From Amphiura filiformis (Eukaryota; Echinodermata; Ophiuroidea; Amphilepidida; Amphiuridae): DNA of 64,000 nucleotides. A model generated the notes under the pieces. That model saw only the letters and a program-made list of their open reading frames with translations. It ran no database searches and had not been told where the DNA came from. The position numbers and the translations under genes were made by a program. Below, piece by piece: positions 1 to 10,365 of this stretch; position 1 is the first letter of the stretch; the number at the start of each line of letters is the position of its first letter. The stretch is taken from the NCBI RefSeq assembly GCF_039555335.1, contig NC_092631.1, forward strand, positions 12,771,701 through 12,835,700. The letters run 5' to 3'.

Positions 1-125
1 ATTCTCTAATGATGTGCGTAGGAATTTCCTACGGCCGTAATGTGCAAGACGTATGAAACATCGCAAACTCTCTAATGTCATCGCTGAATTATCCATTTTT
101 GTTATTTTTTGCAAATTCCAATCGT

Positions 126-540
126 CATGATCGTCAACGGTATTTGATATGATGGAGCATCGTCATGATCGTCAACGGTATTTGATATGATGGAGCACCG
201 TCATGATCGTCAACGGTATTTGATATGATGGAGCATCGTCATGATCGTTAACGGTATTTGATATGATGGAACATCGTCATGATCGTTAACGGTATTTGAT
301 ATGATGGAGCATCGTCATGATCGTTAACGGTATTTGATATGATGGAGCATCGTCATGATCGTTAACGGTATTTGATATGATGGAGCATCGTCATGATCGT
401 CAACGGTATTTGATATGATGGAGCATCGTCATGATCGTTAACGGTATTTGATATGATGGAGCATCGTCATGATCGTCAACGGTATTTGATATGATGGAGC
501 ATCGTCATGATCGTTAACGGTATTTGATATGATGGAGCAT
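126..540. repeat. 38-bp minisatellite, about 11 copies
   Basis: Head-to-tail copies of a 38-bp unit beginning catgatcgt. Units differ mainly at one site, reading either gtcaac or gttaac. By eye the order is C,C,C,T,T,T,T,C,T,C,T. It lies in the intron just upstream of the CTLD exon at 588. There are no unique spacers, so this is not CRISPR. Confidence 0.95.
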
Positions 541-587
541 AATTATCTTCTTATAATAAATAAGCTACGTTTTATTTGCTGTTGCAG

Positions 588-670
588 GGATGATATCCTC
601 AACATCTGTTCGGATTGGGCTCAACGACATTAGAAATGAAAGTTATTTTGTTTGGACGGATGGCACAGAG
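588..670 (+). CDS. C-type lectin domain exon (first CTLD, middle exon; gene 5' end outside window)
   Basis: This 83-nt exon lies between acceptor gttgcag and donor gtaaca. It encodes a CTLD core including IGLNDIRNESYFVWTDGTE. It matches the 8433-8515 exon in length, phase and most residues, so the two CTLDs are recent relatives. The usual WIGL motif reads RIGL here, a change in the conserved core. The first CTLD exon (equivalent to 7446-7601) must lie left of the window. CTLDs are extracellular carbohydrate- or protein-binding folds. The exon starts with two nucleotides of a split codon and ends on a complete codon, joining in frame to 1505-1673. Confidence 0.85.
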
Positions 671-740
671 GTAACATAATGGATGACACTTGATTCCACA
701 AAGCTTTCTACAAAGATGTATTTGAAAAGCACATTTTTGT

Positions 741-828
741 TAGTGGCGTAGCGAAAGAGTAGCCGAGACCCGTCCCCCTCACAGTACAGACTTTGCGACC
801 CGCCGGTACCTTTCGCCACACGCCACTA
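741..828. repeat. Degraded MITE fragment with cgtagc-type ends
   Basis: The ends are agtggcgtagcg and, inverted, cgccact. The related complete element at 56015-56350 has the same terminal motif. It is intronic and non-coding. Confidence 0.5.
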
Positions 829-1360
829 AAACTAAAAATAATTATGTGATGTTTAAAATTGAGTTTACTTAAGTTTGGCTCACTTAAGAATTAAAATGGT
901 TCATTTTCGCACGCTTCGCGGGCAATTTTCTCGGTAAAGTAATTATAGGAGCGGGTCAGCGGAACGTCCTGGAAATTTTAGAAGACACCTTTAACCTTTT
1001 CAAGACGTGTTTAGGCTGTCGGTACATTTGTAATTTTGTTCCCCCCGCCCCGTCTCAAAAAGCTTGCTACACAACAAAAGTTATAAATGTTATTCAAACG
1101 GCTACAGAACATTTGGAAGTTCAAAATTAACTGCGTAATGACTTCGTGTTTTTGTTTCTTGGTGGGTTTGTGTCGTAGGTGTGTTGTGTGGTGTTTTTGT
1201 TTTCATTTCGTTTCAGACACATCCACTGGCACTGAATTATGTAAATCGTTGTGTGTATGCGTGGGGATATTGTATGGGGTGGGGTGTGGTGCCAGTGGTG
1301 TATGAATGGCAGGGGTGTGGGTGTGTGTGACGCGCGCAGGGTACCGACTTAACCATTTTC

Positions 1361-1593
1361 ATTTATAATATTTATAATTCAGGTCAGTTTCACTGCCTGG
1401 TCTCCAGGAGAGCCCAATGGTTACGGTAAAAGGGAGTATTGCGTGTATATTGCTGATTTAGATGGCAATGGATTTATAATATTTATAATTCTGTTACATT
1501 TCAGGTCACTTTCACTGCCTGGTCTCCAGGAGAGCCCAATGGTTACGGTAAAAGGGAGGATTGCGTGTATATTGCTGATTTAGATGGCAATGG
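1361..1593 (+). repeat. Tandem duplication of intron end plus CTLD exon start
   Basis: Unit 1 (1361-1471) and unit 2 (1472-1593) both contain a short AT-rich run, an acceptor and the start of the CTLD exon. Unit 1 has acceptor ag at 1381-1382 and opens like an exon, but stops abruptly at 1471 with no donor, so it is a decoy pseudo-exon. It encodes EYC where the intact exon encodes EDC. Unit 2 continues into the real exon. Confidence 0.85.
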
Positions 1594-1673
1594 TACTTGG
1601 ACATGGAATGATCACAATTGCACTAGTAGACTACCCTTCATTTGCAAGCAACGCAAATATATCGACGTATTCG
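1505..1673 (+). CDS. C-type lectin domain exon (first CTLD, C-terminal part)
   Basis: This 169-nt exon sits between tttcag and gtaata. It encodes the sugar-binding half of a CTLD: WSPGEPNGYGKREDC, then WTWNDHNC and PFICKQ. EPN is the motif that in C-type lectins usually goes with mannose-type, calcium-dependent binding. The WND and the final cysteines are also present, so calcium-dependent binding is plausible, but specificity is inference. The exon ends with one nucleotide of a split codon and feeds the Thr-rich exon at 1836. Its structure matches 8870-9038. Confidence 0.9.
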
Positions 1674-1835
1674 GTAATATTGAAGTTTAAGATTCTGACA
1701 TTTCGTAGCGAATTTTTTATTTGAATGAATGTTAACATGTAAGGTTTTTACTATAATTTATACAAATTTTGTAATGATCATCTTGTTGACACACAATAAA
1801 AGCAAATTTGGATAATATTTACATTATCGTTGCAG

Positions 1836-1886
1836 AGGTAACGACAACTGCGCCACCAACCACAACGTCACCACCGACAACCCTAG
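1836..1886 (+). CDS. Thr/Pro-rich linker exon 1
   Basis: A 51-nt symmetrical phase-1 exon between tgcag and gtaagc encodes EVTTTAPPTTTSPPTTL, counting the split first codon. This is a mucin-like stalk likely to carry O-linked sugars. It joins CTLD 1 to the next module in frame. Confidence 0.75.
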
Positions 1887-2264
1887 GTAAGCTAGAAATC
1901 AACTTATTTAGTTGGACGATAAAAACATCATCCAGTCAATAAATTCCAAGAAAAAGGCAAACAGAAAAAAATCTTATACACATTTTGTCAAAATAATGAA
2001 CTACTATTGCAAGCAACGCAAACATATCGACCTATAGTACGCAATGTTCCAGTTAATAACATGTTGATATTCCGTAGTTAATTTTAATGTGAGTAAAAGT
2101 TGTCTTCGTGCAAGTTTTGTTTTCACTATAATTTATACCATGAGAATGGATGAAGGAAGAATAATGATCGAGTGAATTGGTATTCTTTGTGATGTGTGCA
2201 TCATGCGGTTGATTTTTATATTTATGATAATATTTACCCATGTGTATTTACCATATCGTTGCAG

Positions 2265-2324
2265 AGAGGATCGAGATGACGACCACTTCGATACCTACAA
2301 CAAACCTAGTATTGACAACCTTAG
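2265..2324 (+). CDS. Thr-rich linker exon 2
   Basis: A 60-nt phase-1 exon between gttgcag and gtaagc encodes ERIEMTTTSIPTTNLVLTTL. It has the same flanking sequence type and phase as the 1836 exon, so the two probably arose by exon duplication. It continues in frame to the HYR exon at 2911. Confidence 0.7.
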
Positions 2325-2370
2325 GTAAGCTACAGTAAGGAAATAATGTTCGCGTACTCTGACATATTAA

Positions 2371-2724
2371 ATGCCCTCATTAAAGTCGTCAACGAGTGCG
2401 TCCAAGGAAGCCTTCGCACAAATCTGCTCAAATTTTACACATGGTCAGAAGTTGTTTCAGACCTACCATCTAATCATACTACTTATAATGACATTGACAA
2501 ATAAGAAAGTCGGTGGAAAAATTTTAATGTTCTTGGACTTATCAAAAGCCTTTGACACTATTGATTACAATATGTTTGCAAATAATTTGATTTATTATAG
2601 GAAAATGGTGGATTTAGAGGAAACGTTTAAAAACTGTTTTGAGGATTATTTATGTAACATTAAAACAAACCTAATATGTGTATCATACATTTTTGTAATT
2701 CTTGGTTTAAAAAAAAGTATATAA
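2371..2724 (+). pseudogene. Non-LTR retrotransposon reverse transcriptase fragment
   Basis: A 117-codon frame contains LMFLDLSKAFDTIDY, a hallmark of the palm region of LINE reverse transcriptases (first catalytic Asp block). No YADD-type block follows and the frame ends after about 60 further residues. It is therefore a short dead fragment inside the intron between 2324 and 2911. The clade cannot be assigned from this piece. Confidence 0.7.
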
Positions 2725-2910
2725 ACAGTATGACAGGTAATCACCTGCTTACTATTTGAAACAATGGGGTTGAGGATGGGCACATCTATAATAGACCGCT
2801 GCATCTTTCACTGCCAGCAGTGTTATTGTCTTGTGTGGCTTGCTATACGTGACTGCGTCATATTCCTGTTCATATCTGTATGTGTTTTATTTCTTCCTTA
2901 ATCCTCACAG

Positions 2911-3168
2911 TCGCGGAAGACCTCATCTTCTACTGTCCAGTTGACATAAACATCTATGGATTCTGGTCTTCCGTTTACAAACAATTCGTCGGCTTTCTCC
3001 CGGATCAAGAACCCGTCTTCCGAGCAGCAAATGACGAGGTGCTGTCTTTTTCCTGTACTCCTGAGCCAGGTTCTGTGTATTTTGTTGGCGATGTCGTAAA
3101 TGTTACGTGCGATGCAACGTTCACAACTTTACAATCCGTGCAATGCCAGTATACAGTAGGAATCAAAG
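2911..3168 (+). CDS. HYR (hyalin repeat) domain exon
   Basis: A 258-nt symmetrical phase-1 exon encodes a whole ~86-residue domain between cctcacag and gtatta. The pattern fits HYR: an N-terminal CPVDI, then LSFSCTPEPGSVYFVGDVV, NVTCDAT and a terminal VQCQYTVGI. HYR domains are extracellular, immunoglobulin-like adhesion modules that are abundant in echinoderms and often paired with CTLD, CCP or EGF modules. One domain per exon with matching phases is the classic arrangement for exon shuffling. The gene is the same one that carries the CTLD exons. Confidence 0.85.
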
Positions 3169-3689
3169 GTATTAAAGAATTCTTTTAGTGACATTCTGCT
3201 TCCTTCAGGTGACGTGAGGTGAAGTATAGATTTAATTGTAGAGTGTGAGTAACTGAATTTGTTGTCATGTTGACTTGCAACACGATAATCAAAATTACTA
3301 ATTTTCAGCTTCGATCATACGTCAATTGCACCAAAAATCGACCGTGATTGTATATTCATTTGTACACAAAACAGCTCAAAAGTGTGAAAAATACCCGGAA
3401 AAATACTGCATTTTTTTTTATTCCGATTTTATGAAGATGAAAGTAGTCACTTGTCTTTGACCTGAGGTATATCCGTAATCATTTACTATTATATAAATGA
3501 AGAAAAGGTGAAAAAATGTTGTCAGCCAAATGTAATCGCAAAAGAAGTAAATTGTTTGTGCGTGCAGTGAACGGCGAACGGCAGCAACTTATATTCTGAT
3601 GATGCGTATGTGATACATGTATAAGCTATTGTAATATTTCAGTGTAAATAAACGACACACAGTGTGGTCTCTGAACTTAATTTGAACTT

Positions 3690-3790
3690 TATTGATGTAT
3701 TATTGCTTTGTCGACAACTTGTCGACGTCGGATCTTGAGATTTGTCGATTGTCGACAATGTAAGTTTTACTCGACAACAGCCCTATTACC
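3690..3790. repeat. Dispersed GTCGAC-rich repeat, copy 1
   Basis: About 100 bp rich in gtcgac/gtcgacaa palindromes (gtcgacaacttgtcgac). A close second copy is at 48380-48486, ending with the same cgacaacagccctac-type sequence. It lies in the intron between the HYR exon and the exon at 3976. Confidence 0.75.
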
Positions 3791-3975
3791 AACTAGGTTC
3801 AATATTATACGATTGTTGTATTTTTATATGCGGTTATCTCAGAAAACAGGTCTTATCGCTTTGATTATCCAACTATGAGGTTACAAAGCTGACTAAACTG
3901 GTGTTTCAAATCTTACGAAACCTTTCTTTGAGACTACAACTGTTCTAATAAATTTAATTTCCCTGTTCAATTTAG

Positions 3976-4176
3976 AGAGAGACTTGCAACTTGTATTTGG
4001 GAAAAAAGTCCTGACACCAAGTGACTACAAAGGCGGTGCAACCGATATCTTCACCGTGGAAGTTGGCACCGAATATGTCATTCAATATCCAAATATTGAT
4101 ACAAATAATAGAACTTTGACACATGCATTTTGGAGAGAGGCCATGAAATCTCACAGTGACATTCACTTAACCTCAG
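3976..4176 (+). CDS. Extracellular linker exon of the lectin gene, domain unassigned
   Basis: A 201-nt symmetrical phase-1 exon runs from tttag to gtaaga. It is about 67 residues, contains no cysteine and shows no motif I can name. Segments such as FTVEVGTEYVIQYPN suggest beta strands. It joins in frame to 4779-4969. Together these precede the EGF-like exon, a position held in some mucin/VWD-type proteins by a beta-rich region. That comparison is inference. Confidence 0.65.
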
Positions 4177-4778
4177 GTAAGAGCGCTTTAGTGTGGAGAC
4201 GGCTCTTATATTTTATAAGGCATTGATTTTATTTTCATGTGCCCACCATATCACGGAAGATGGTGTCTTTTTGGGTTGTTGAATGTTGATTTTGGCTGCT
4301 GTAAGGTGCTTAAAAAACATATTTGCTTCAGTCGACGTTGGTTTATTCGGCGTTGTGCACTTTCAACAAGTATTCGTTATTCAATCTGTTTCAATGCTTT
4401 TTTATATTCTAACGAATGTTTAGTGACGATACATTGCTATAAATAAAAGACAATCATAAATTGGTTGACATGGGTGTTGAACGACGACCGACCAGTTTCA
4501 AAACCACTTGCTCCTGGACTATTTTATTCTTTAATTAAACATGTTATAGGAGCCATGTTGGAGAACTAGAACCACAGTTTCAAGGTGCCGGAGTTTACGT
4601 TACATGTCCCCAAAGAAATATTCACTTTACCTTATATTTTGGATACCATAAATATCATTAACTGGTGCATACACCACATCAAAATGCTGAAAGCGTGAAT
4701 CATTCTTTGTAATTTTTATCAACTCATGGGCACATAATTTTTACGATATAACCTGGTCCACCTTTGACTCCAACACAG

Positions 4779-4969
4779 ATGGCTTAATGACTTGGAGACC
4801 TACAAGTACTGCAAACGTGGACATATCAATAACAATTACATATGACGGAGAGACAAAACCAGGCGGTATATGGCAGTATCCAGTCAGGATCTGCAATTGT
4901 AACCAAAATTCGTCATGTAATTTTGCCGAAATTATAAATGGTACGGAATCCAGTGATAAGCTTTTTTCG
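4779..4969 (+). CDS. Linker exon leading into EGF-like module
   Basis: A 191-nt exon begins with two nucleotides of a split codon (giving Asp) and ends on a complete codon before gtaggt. It encodes DGLMTWRPTSTANVDISIT and then VRICNCNQNSSCNF. That cysteine cluster is the first half of an EGF-like unit completed by the exon at 5772. The phase-0 junction lies inside the module. The likely real acceptor is at 4778. A start further upstream is possible because preceding codons also look open. Confidence 0.7.
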
Positions 4970-5771
4970 GTAGGTACTTTTCATGAGAGTGAATTTCTGC
5001 AGTATTTCAATTTGTCATGATTCATTACGTGATAAATAACCTTCCCTTTATTCTAACCAATTTTTTTCTGGCAACTTCCATGTTTGATGTGATCGATTAT
5101 TTATCAATGTTTCTAACAAAACATTACATCATTTTCATTTCTAGACCTTTGCAATACCAACAGCTATCACACTAATATACATATATAGTTTTAGCTATTT
5201 TAACTTAGATTTTCTTTTCTTTATCAAATTGTTCATCGTTGTCTGCCTTTTTGTGGTAATTTTTATTCTATGAACTGTATTGTGTGCAAATTGAGGGCAC
5301 TATTTACACTTAGTTTAAATATAATTTAGCCCAATAATATGAGTTATTCCTTGCATTTCATGATTTAAAAAAAGTGGCTTGCAAATTTCCTTAAGATGTG
5401 CAACTCATTTTAATGATGTTTTTTAAAACAGTTGAAAACGAAATGGATCTACTTGAAGACACATGAGTTAAAAGCATCTCTGAGCTGAGATAGCAAGATG
5501 GTGGGCTATTCATGTATTCTGTATCTGTTCCTAAGATGACTTAGTTTGTCACACAGCTATACGGAGTATGTGACTTAAATGTTGAGTTAGTTACATGAGA
5601 TGAACTTGTTCAACTCTGCTTTCCAAAAAGATCCAAAAGTGACCTTCGCCATGGGCAATTGCTTGCTAAAAGTAGACAGATGTCATGGAACCATTTGGTT
5701 TACCAGAGTATGGTTGAATCCTTTTTAATGTAATACGTATAATAATTCCATATCGATATTCTGCACTATAG

Positions 5772-5952
5772 GTCGCTAGCTGTAAGTGTAATCCCGGATA
5801 TAGTGGCGTCAACTGTTTAGAAGACTTTGACTCTTGCGCTAGTAATCCTTGTTATCCAGGAGTGACATGTATCGATGAGCCTCCTCCGTCCGTTGAATAT
5901 CTATGCGGATCTTGTCCAAATGAGATGATCGGAAATGGTACCAATTGTGGAG
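5772..5952 (+). CDS. EGF-like modules exon
   Basis: A 181-nt exon between actatag and gtaaat encodes [12 protein letters not shown], the C-terminal half of an EGF repeat. It then encodes [14 protein letters not shown] ... [15 protein letters not shown], a second cysteine-rich EGF/thrombospondin-type unit. EGF-like modules act as extracellular spacers or protein-binding units. No clear calcium-binding EGF consensus is seen. The exon enters at phase 0 and exits at phase 1, feeding the WSC exon. Confidence 0.8.
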
Positions 5953-6557
5953 GTAAATAGTGTTAAGGACCTGCTTTTTTAATTTGCTATTGTAGTTGTC
6001 ATTCAAAAGTTGTATCTGCGATTCTGCGTACAAATACAAATACATTAGTCCAATTAGCGGGCATTTACAGACAATGATTGCTGCACTTAAGGGGGCAGAC
6101 AGGATCACTCAAAGAGAGAAATTTTAGATATTGTTTTGTATTGTATCTTAATGACGATAAGTATATAAAAGTTACATTCTCAAAAAGGAAATGATGCAAG
6201 GAATCCAACTAGCACGGCAGATTTCTACAAAAATGAGCAGTTTTTCAGAAAAGCGCCAATTTTTTTGCATATTTGTGTTCTAAAGACATAATACTAAAGA
6301 TTTCTCAATTTTTCGAATTTTTTTTGTTTTAAGAACATAGGTCAAAAAGGAAAAACTTTTTTCAATTTTGACTAAAATTTTTGATATTTTAAGGTATATT
6401 TTAAATCTGAAGACATATTTTAGTTCATTGCTTTTGTGATTTTGTTGGTACTTGGTAAGCATTTAAACGTAAATACCTATTAATAAATTAGTATCATGGT
6501 CTTGTGAATCTCTTGCGGAAGTATACTGTATATTGATGGATTTGTTATTTACTCCAG

Positions 6558-6850
6558 TACCATTGTATCTTGGTTGCTACGAAGACAATACCACCAGTCG
6601 GATTTTGCCGGATGAATTCACGTCATCCACGGAGGACATGTCACTAGATACATGTATCAAATTCTGTTGGTCAAAATCTATGATTTATGCTGGAATGGAA
6701 AACTCAACAGATTGCTGGTGTGCTTCTGAGGTGTCATCTGATGACGTAATGAGTAAAATAGATCAGATACCGAATGCAGCTCGGTTTGTAGTGGAAATTC
6801 GAATGAAACTTGTGGTGGCGAATTGAGAATTAGCATGTATCAATTAGGAG
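6558..6850 (+). CDS. WSC domain exon, with apparent frameshift
   Basis: The exon opens after ctccag with YLGCYEDN, followed by DTCIKFCWSK and DCWCASEV. This is the WSC pattern, a cysteine-rich carbohydrate-binding module. The final WSC signature, TECSSVCSGNSNETCGGE, is also present but in a different frame, readable from 6769 to a good donor at 6850. The exon is 293 nt, one more or two fewer than phase-1 symmetry requires. A single small indel between about 6745 and 6769 would explain this. In this sequence the upstream frame ends at 6826. It may be an assembly error, an allelic null or a pseudogene. Confidence 0.75.
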
Positions 6851-6869
6851 GTAATGAATGCGTTTACCC

Positions 6870-6900
6870 CCCCCCCCCACACACACACACCCCCACCACA
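6870..6900. repeat. C-run and CA simple repeat
   Basis: Low-complexity poly-C followed by alternating ca and more C, just downstream of the WSC exon donor. Confidence 0.7.
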
Positions 6901-7445
6901 AACCCCACAGACTCAACCACTGAAGTGACTCTTACCATCTAGACTCTTACCTACCTGGGCGTTGTAAGGAAACTTTTGGTTGAATTAAAAAAATTGTTTA
7001 CTGAGAGGAAAACTACTAAATATCACTGTTACATAATATTATTTACGATTCGATATTACCTCGCGGAAGAACTTCATTTCCTGGTCATTTGACTGGGTTG
7101 AAACTTGAATGGCATAGAAATGTTTTAAGCACGGATTTTTAATTCTCGCTGCACGGATTTTTAATCTTACTGCACAAACGTGCCAGGAGGCACATTAAAA
7201 TAGCCCCTGTACCGTAAAAGGAGTAACATTTTGCAGGTCACGTTTATAAAGTTCAACTCTATCATATCTGTTAATATTGGATGTTGGTTTTCTCTGGAAA
7301 GAAATAATTTTGCTTGTCAAATTTACCCTATTGCTTGTCAAATTTACCCCATTCTGGACAAATTACTCAATGATTCACTGAGCTAGCAAAATGTATGACA
7401 CCAGTCGTGATTGACTTTGTATCGTCATATTATTTTTTCACACAG

Positions 7446-7601
7446 AGAGGGCCTGTCTCACTGATTGGAGTGAATTTGAAAACACCTGTTATTTTGTGAG
7501 TACTGTGGATAAACCTTTCTCTGATTCTCTAACAACATGCGAGGATTTTGGCGGCAGTTTGGTCAGCATTCATAGTCAGTCAGAACAAGACTTTGTCACA
7601 G
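7446..7601 (+). CDS. C-type lectin domain exon (second CTLD, N-terminal part)
   Basis: A 156-nt phase-1/phase-1 exon between cacag and gtgagt. It encodes the opening of a CTLD: CLTDWSEFENTCYFVS, then TTCEDFGGSLVSIHSQSEQD. The W..F...CY and C..FGG.LVSI elements are typical of the N-terminal loop and first helices. It joins across a split Gly codon to 8433-8515. It directly follows the WSC exon in the gene order. Confidence 0.9.
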
Positions 7602-7634
7602 GTGAGTTGCAGAGTAGACTTCTAATAATTTAGA

Positions 7635-7898
7635 TTTAGTTTGTTAGTCCTGGTGCAAGCTAAAGTCGGCTAAACTGAATAAAAATTCCCTTTAAACCGG
7701 AATATTGAACAACTATGCTGAGATTATAATGAAAATATCCGGGGAAAATATAAGGGAATCATTGGGTTTAGTTTGTTAGTCCTGGTGCAAGCTAAAGTCG
7801 GCTAAACTGAATAAAAATTCCCTTTAAACCGGAATATTGAACAACTATGCTGAGATTATAATGAAAATATCCGGGGAAAATATAAGGGAATCATTGGG
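7635..7898 (+). repeat. 132-bp direct duplication in intron
   Basis: A segment starting tttagtttgttagtcc is repeated once head-to-tail (7635-7766, 7767-7898). The copies are essentially identical, so the duplication is recent. It lies between the first and second exons of CTLD 2. Confidence 0.9.
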
Positions 7899-8432
7899 TG
7901 TAGCTTCTATACATTATAGTGGCATTGTCTGTAAACTTTTGAAAAAAGGGTGTCATTGGGTGGCAGATTTGCAGACAATAATTTGTTAACACTTGACTCG
8001 TACCAATATGCCAGTGGCAAGGCAACTTTCAAGGGGGCAAACTTTGACGAAAATGGAAAAAGTACAAAAAAGGCTAAAATCGTAAATAACAGGGGTAAGA
8101 CTTCTCATAGGGGGAAGCTCCCCCGGCTACGTCACTGATGCTTAGGAGGACAGTAGCTATAGTAATAGGGTAAACATAACATGCTCAGATCACATCACAT
8201 CGTCAAACAATATAGTAGACCAGATATAAGACCTATCATGTGTTTGTTAAGGTCCCGGGTTAAGGTCACGTGCAACTTTGAAAACGGCCTCTTATTGACA
8301 TAATGATCCATTGTGACCGACCGCAATGATGTATGACATAAAATTTATCTCAAAAAGCATTATTGGGAACTTTTAGTTGTGGATACCTATAAATACATAT
8401 TTTTATATATATTTATCATTTATTGAATTTAG

Positions 8433-8515
8433 GAATAATACCATCTTCAGGTTCTTGGATTGGACTAAACGACATTAGAAATGAAAGTTATTTCCTTTGG
8501 ACTGATGGCACAGAG
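8433..8515 (+). CDS. C-type lectin domain exon (second CTLD, middle exon)
   Basis: An 83-nt exon between atttag and gtaata encodes SWIGLNDIRNESYFLWTDGT. It is nearly the same as the 588-670 exon but keeps the canonical WIGLND. It starts with two nucleotides of a split codon and ends on a whole codon, joining 8870. Confidence 0.9.
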
Positions 8516-8566
8516 GTAATATGCTAAAACTATATAATGACTTCGTCCAACATTTCTGATATATGA

Positions 8567-8702
8567 AATCAAAACTCGATCCCGGTTGACCGGTGCTTAC
8601 CATGCTTACCGAGGGTTGAACCGCGTTCCATTTTTAGAACAATGGAAACCTGCTCCAACCGAACGGAAAAGCCCGGAACCGGCGTTCGAGTTTATGATTT
8701 CA
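8567..8702. mobile_element. Small MITE with inverted ends
   Basis: The ends gaaatcaaaactcgatcc and cgagtttatgatttc are imperfect inverted repeats around about 100 bp rich in ccgg. A related ccggt-rich segment lies at 55905-56014. Intronic. Confidence 0.55.
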
Positions 8703-8869
8703 TCCCTATCAATTTTTTTTCTGTGTGTTTGTTTGTTTGTTTGTTTGTTTTCGGTCGATCCGTGCGTTGTGTTGGTGGTTGTGGATTACAGATTACAGGA
8801 GTGTGGATGAGATGTGTAATATGATGCATATAGATTTCCCACTTAACCACTTTCATTTAAATGCATCAG

Positions 8870-9038
8870 GTCAACTTCACTGCCTGGTCTCCAGGAGAAC
8901 CTAATGATTACGGCGACGGGGAGGATTGTACGCAGTTAGCTGATTTTGACGAAGACGATATTTGGATGTGGAATGATTATCCTTGCCATGGTGTATTACC
9001 ACTCATCTGCAAGCAAGCCAAGCACATTGATCTAGTTG
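8870..9038 (+). CDS. C-type lectin domain exon (second CTLD, C-terminal part)
   Basis: A 169-nt exon between catcag and gtaagt encodes WSPGEPNDYGDGEDC, WMWNDYPC and PLICKQ. It keeps EPN and WND, so calcium-dependent sugar binding is plausible. It has the same length and phases as 1505-1673. It ends on a split codon, so at least one more exon is expected downstream, but I could not find one before the transposon-rich region. The 3' end of the gene is therefore unknown. Confidence 0.9.
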
Positions 9039-10126
9039 GTAAGTTTCCCAGTACCATACCCTATCGTTTGGCTTTCTGGAGGGAGTCAATACTTTGCCGG
9101 ATATAATTGTCCATAGATCACTTTCAGAAGTTGGGTCGGGAAAAGTAACAGAAGTATAATGTGAAGTACTAGTATGTATGTAAAACACTGCACTTTTGCA
9201 TGTCTGGCAAAATACACAATGGTTTACTTGTGTGGACGCTGAGGATGATATATAGGAAATATCGGAACCATCAGCCAGGTACGAATGGACAGGGGGAAAT
9301 GTGCAGGAAATTGTATTTACAACATTTCTATAGAGGGTATCCACTTTACTCATGTGTCGGTGACTTCTAACAAAAGGCTCTGGTTCCAGTAGTATTCCTC
9401 ATTTAAACAAATTCAATGCGCGACCTCGGAGTTACATGCATAACTTTGGCGGTCTATTTTGAAACAGTCATGTTTGCACATGCATGTACTTCTTTTGAAA
9501 GTCGTAAACAAGGTTTAGTAGTCGCTGATAGGATATGCAGCTTATAGAACACGGATAACCTTTAGGCCTATTATATCTTCAGTTTTTCAGACCAAAACGT
9601 CAATGATTTTTTTGCGAAAACTGAAAAAAACACCTTTTTTTCAAAATAAAAGTTCTACGGTCGGGCGGACGAGGACAAGCAAACAACGGTTTTTTGTTGT
9701 TGTTGTTTTTTTGTTTGTTTTTTGCCTTACTTCGCGCATGTACCGTCTTTGATTCGGCGCGTGGCCAGTTCTTTGAGTCAGCGTATTTTGAGTATACGTG
9801 ATTTAATACTACGCAAAAATGCGACCCTTTTTTTCAGATTTTAAGGTCGGTCGAAAAGACAATACAAATCTGTTTTAAGGCCTAAGATGATATAATCACG
9901 AAATAACCCTCTAATATACGTCATATGAGATGCATGCCATAATGCAACCTGCGTTACCTGCCTCATTTGTCTTTTATAATAAAACCACATTAGAGAATGA
10001 ATTTGGAGAAAACCTGATAATTACAAACACTCGCTGAGCAGCAAGACCTTCCCTCTAAGCTTTTAATCCGATAAGCTGATTATCTATTTGTTTTCATGAA
10101 TTGGCAGACATTCTTTAGCCTTGTTC
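9039..10126. other. Non-coding stretch after the second CTLD
   Basis: AT-rich sequence with T-runs and TTG/TTTG repeats near 9690-9720. I see no convincing exon, transmembrane segment or stop for the lectin gene here. Confidence 0.5.
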
Positions 10127-10365
10127 ACACAGTCGGACTTAAACCACTTAATACCGGACTTAAATTACGTCGGTAATAGTATCGGGTATAAGTGGCAGTG
10201 TGAATGAGCGTCGGATATAACTATATCCGACGTAATGTGGTTTAAATCCGAAGATGACCAGGGTTAAGTGCTGTTAAGACCGATCGAAACGTTACGATCG
10301 GTAATAGTAATTACGTGTGAACACTGAACAGCGCTTTTGGGCTGTCGGATATAACTGTGACCTTT
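10127..10365. repeat. Transposon terminal repeat, copy A (tgttcacacag type)
   Basis: Begins near tgttcacacagtcggact and contains the palindrome cgtcggatat...atatccgacg. A closely similar direct copy lies at 11108-11363. Each copy is followed by an actcgc/aagcagagta sequence, so the duplication extends further. Confidence 0.75.

Noticed and set aside
126..540. CRISPR-like array
   Set aside because: Units are contiguous with no unique spacers, and the genome is eukaryotic.
1087..1305. Cys-rich small open frame
   Set aside because: It arises from TG-rich intronic sequence within the lectin gene, with no homology pattern or splice context.
9039..10126. Further exons of the lectin gene
   Set aside because: Acceptor-like sites such as the one near 9590 are not followed by an open phase-1 frame or a recognisable domain.
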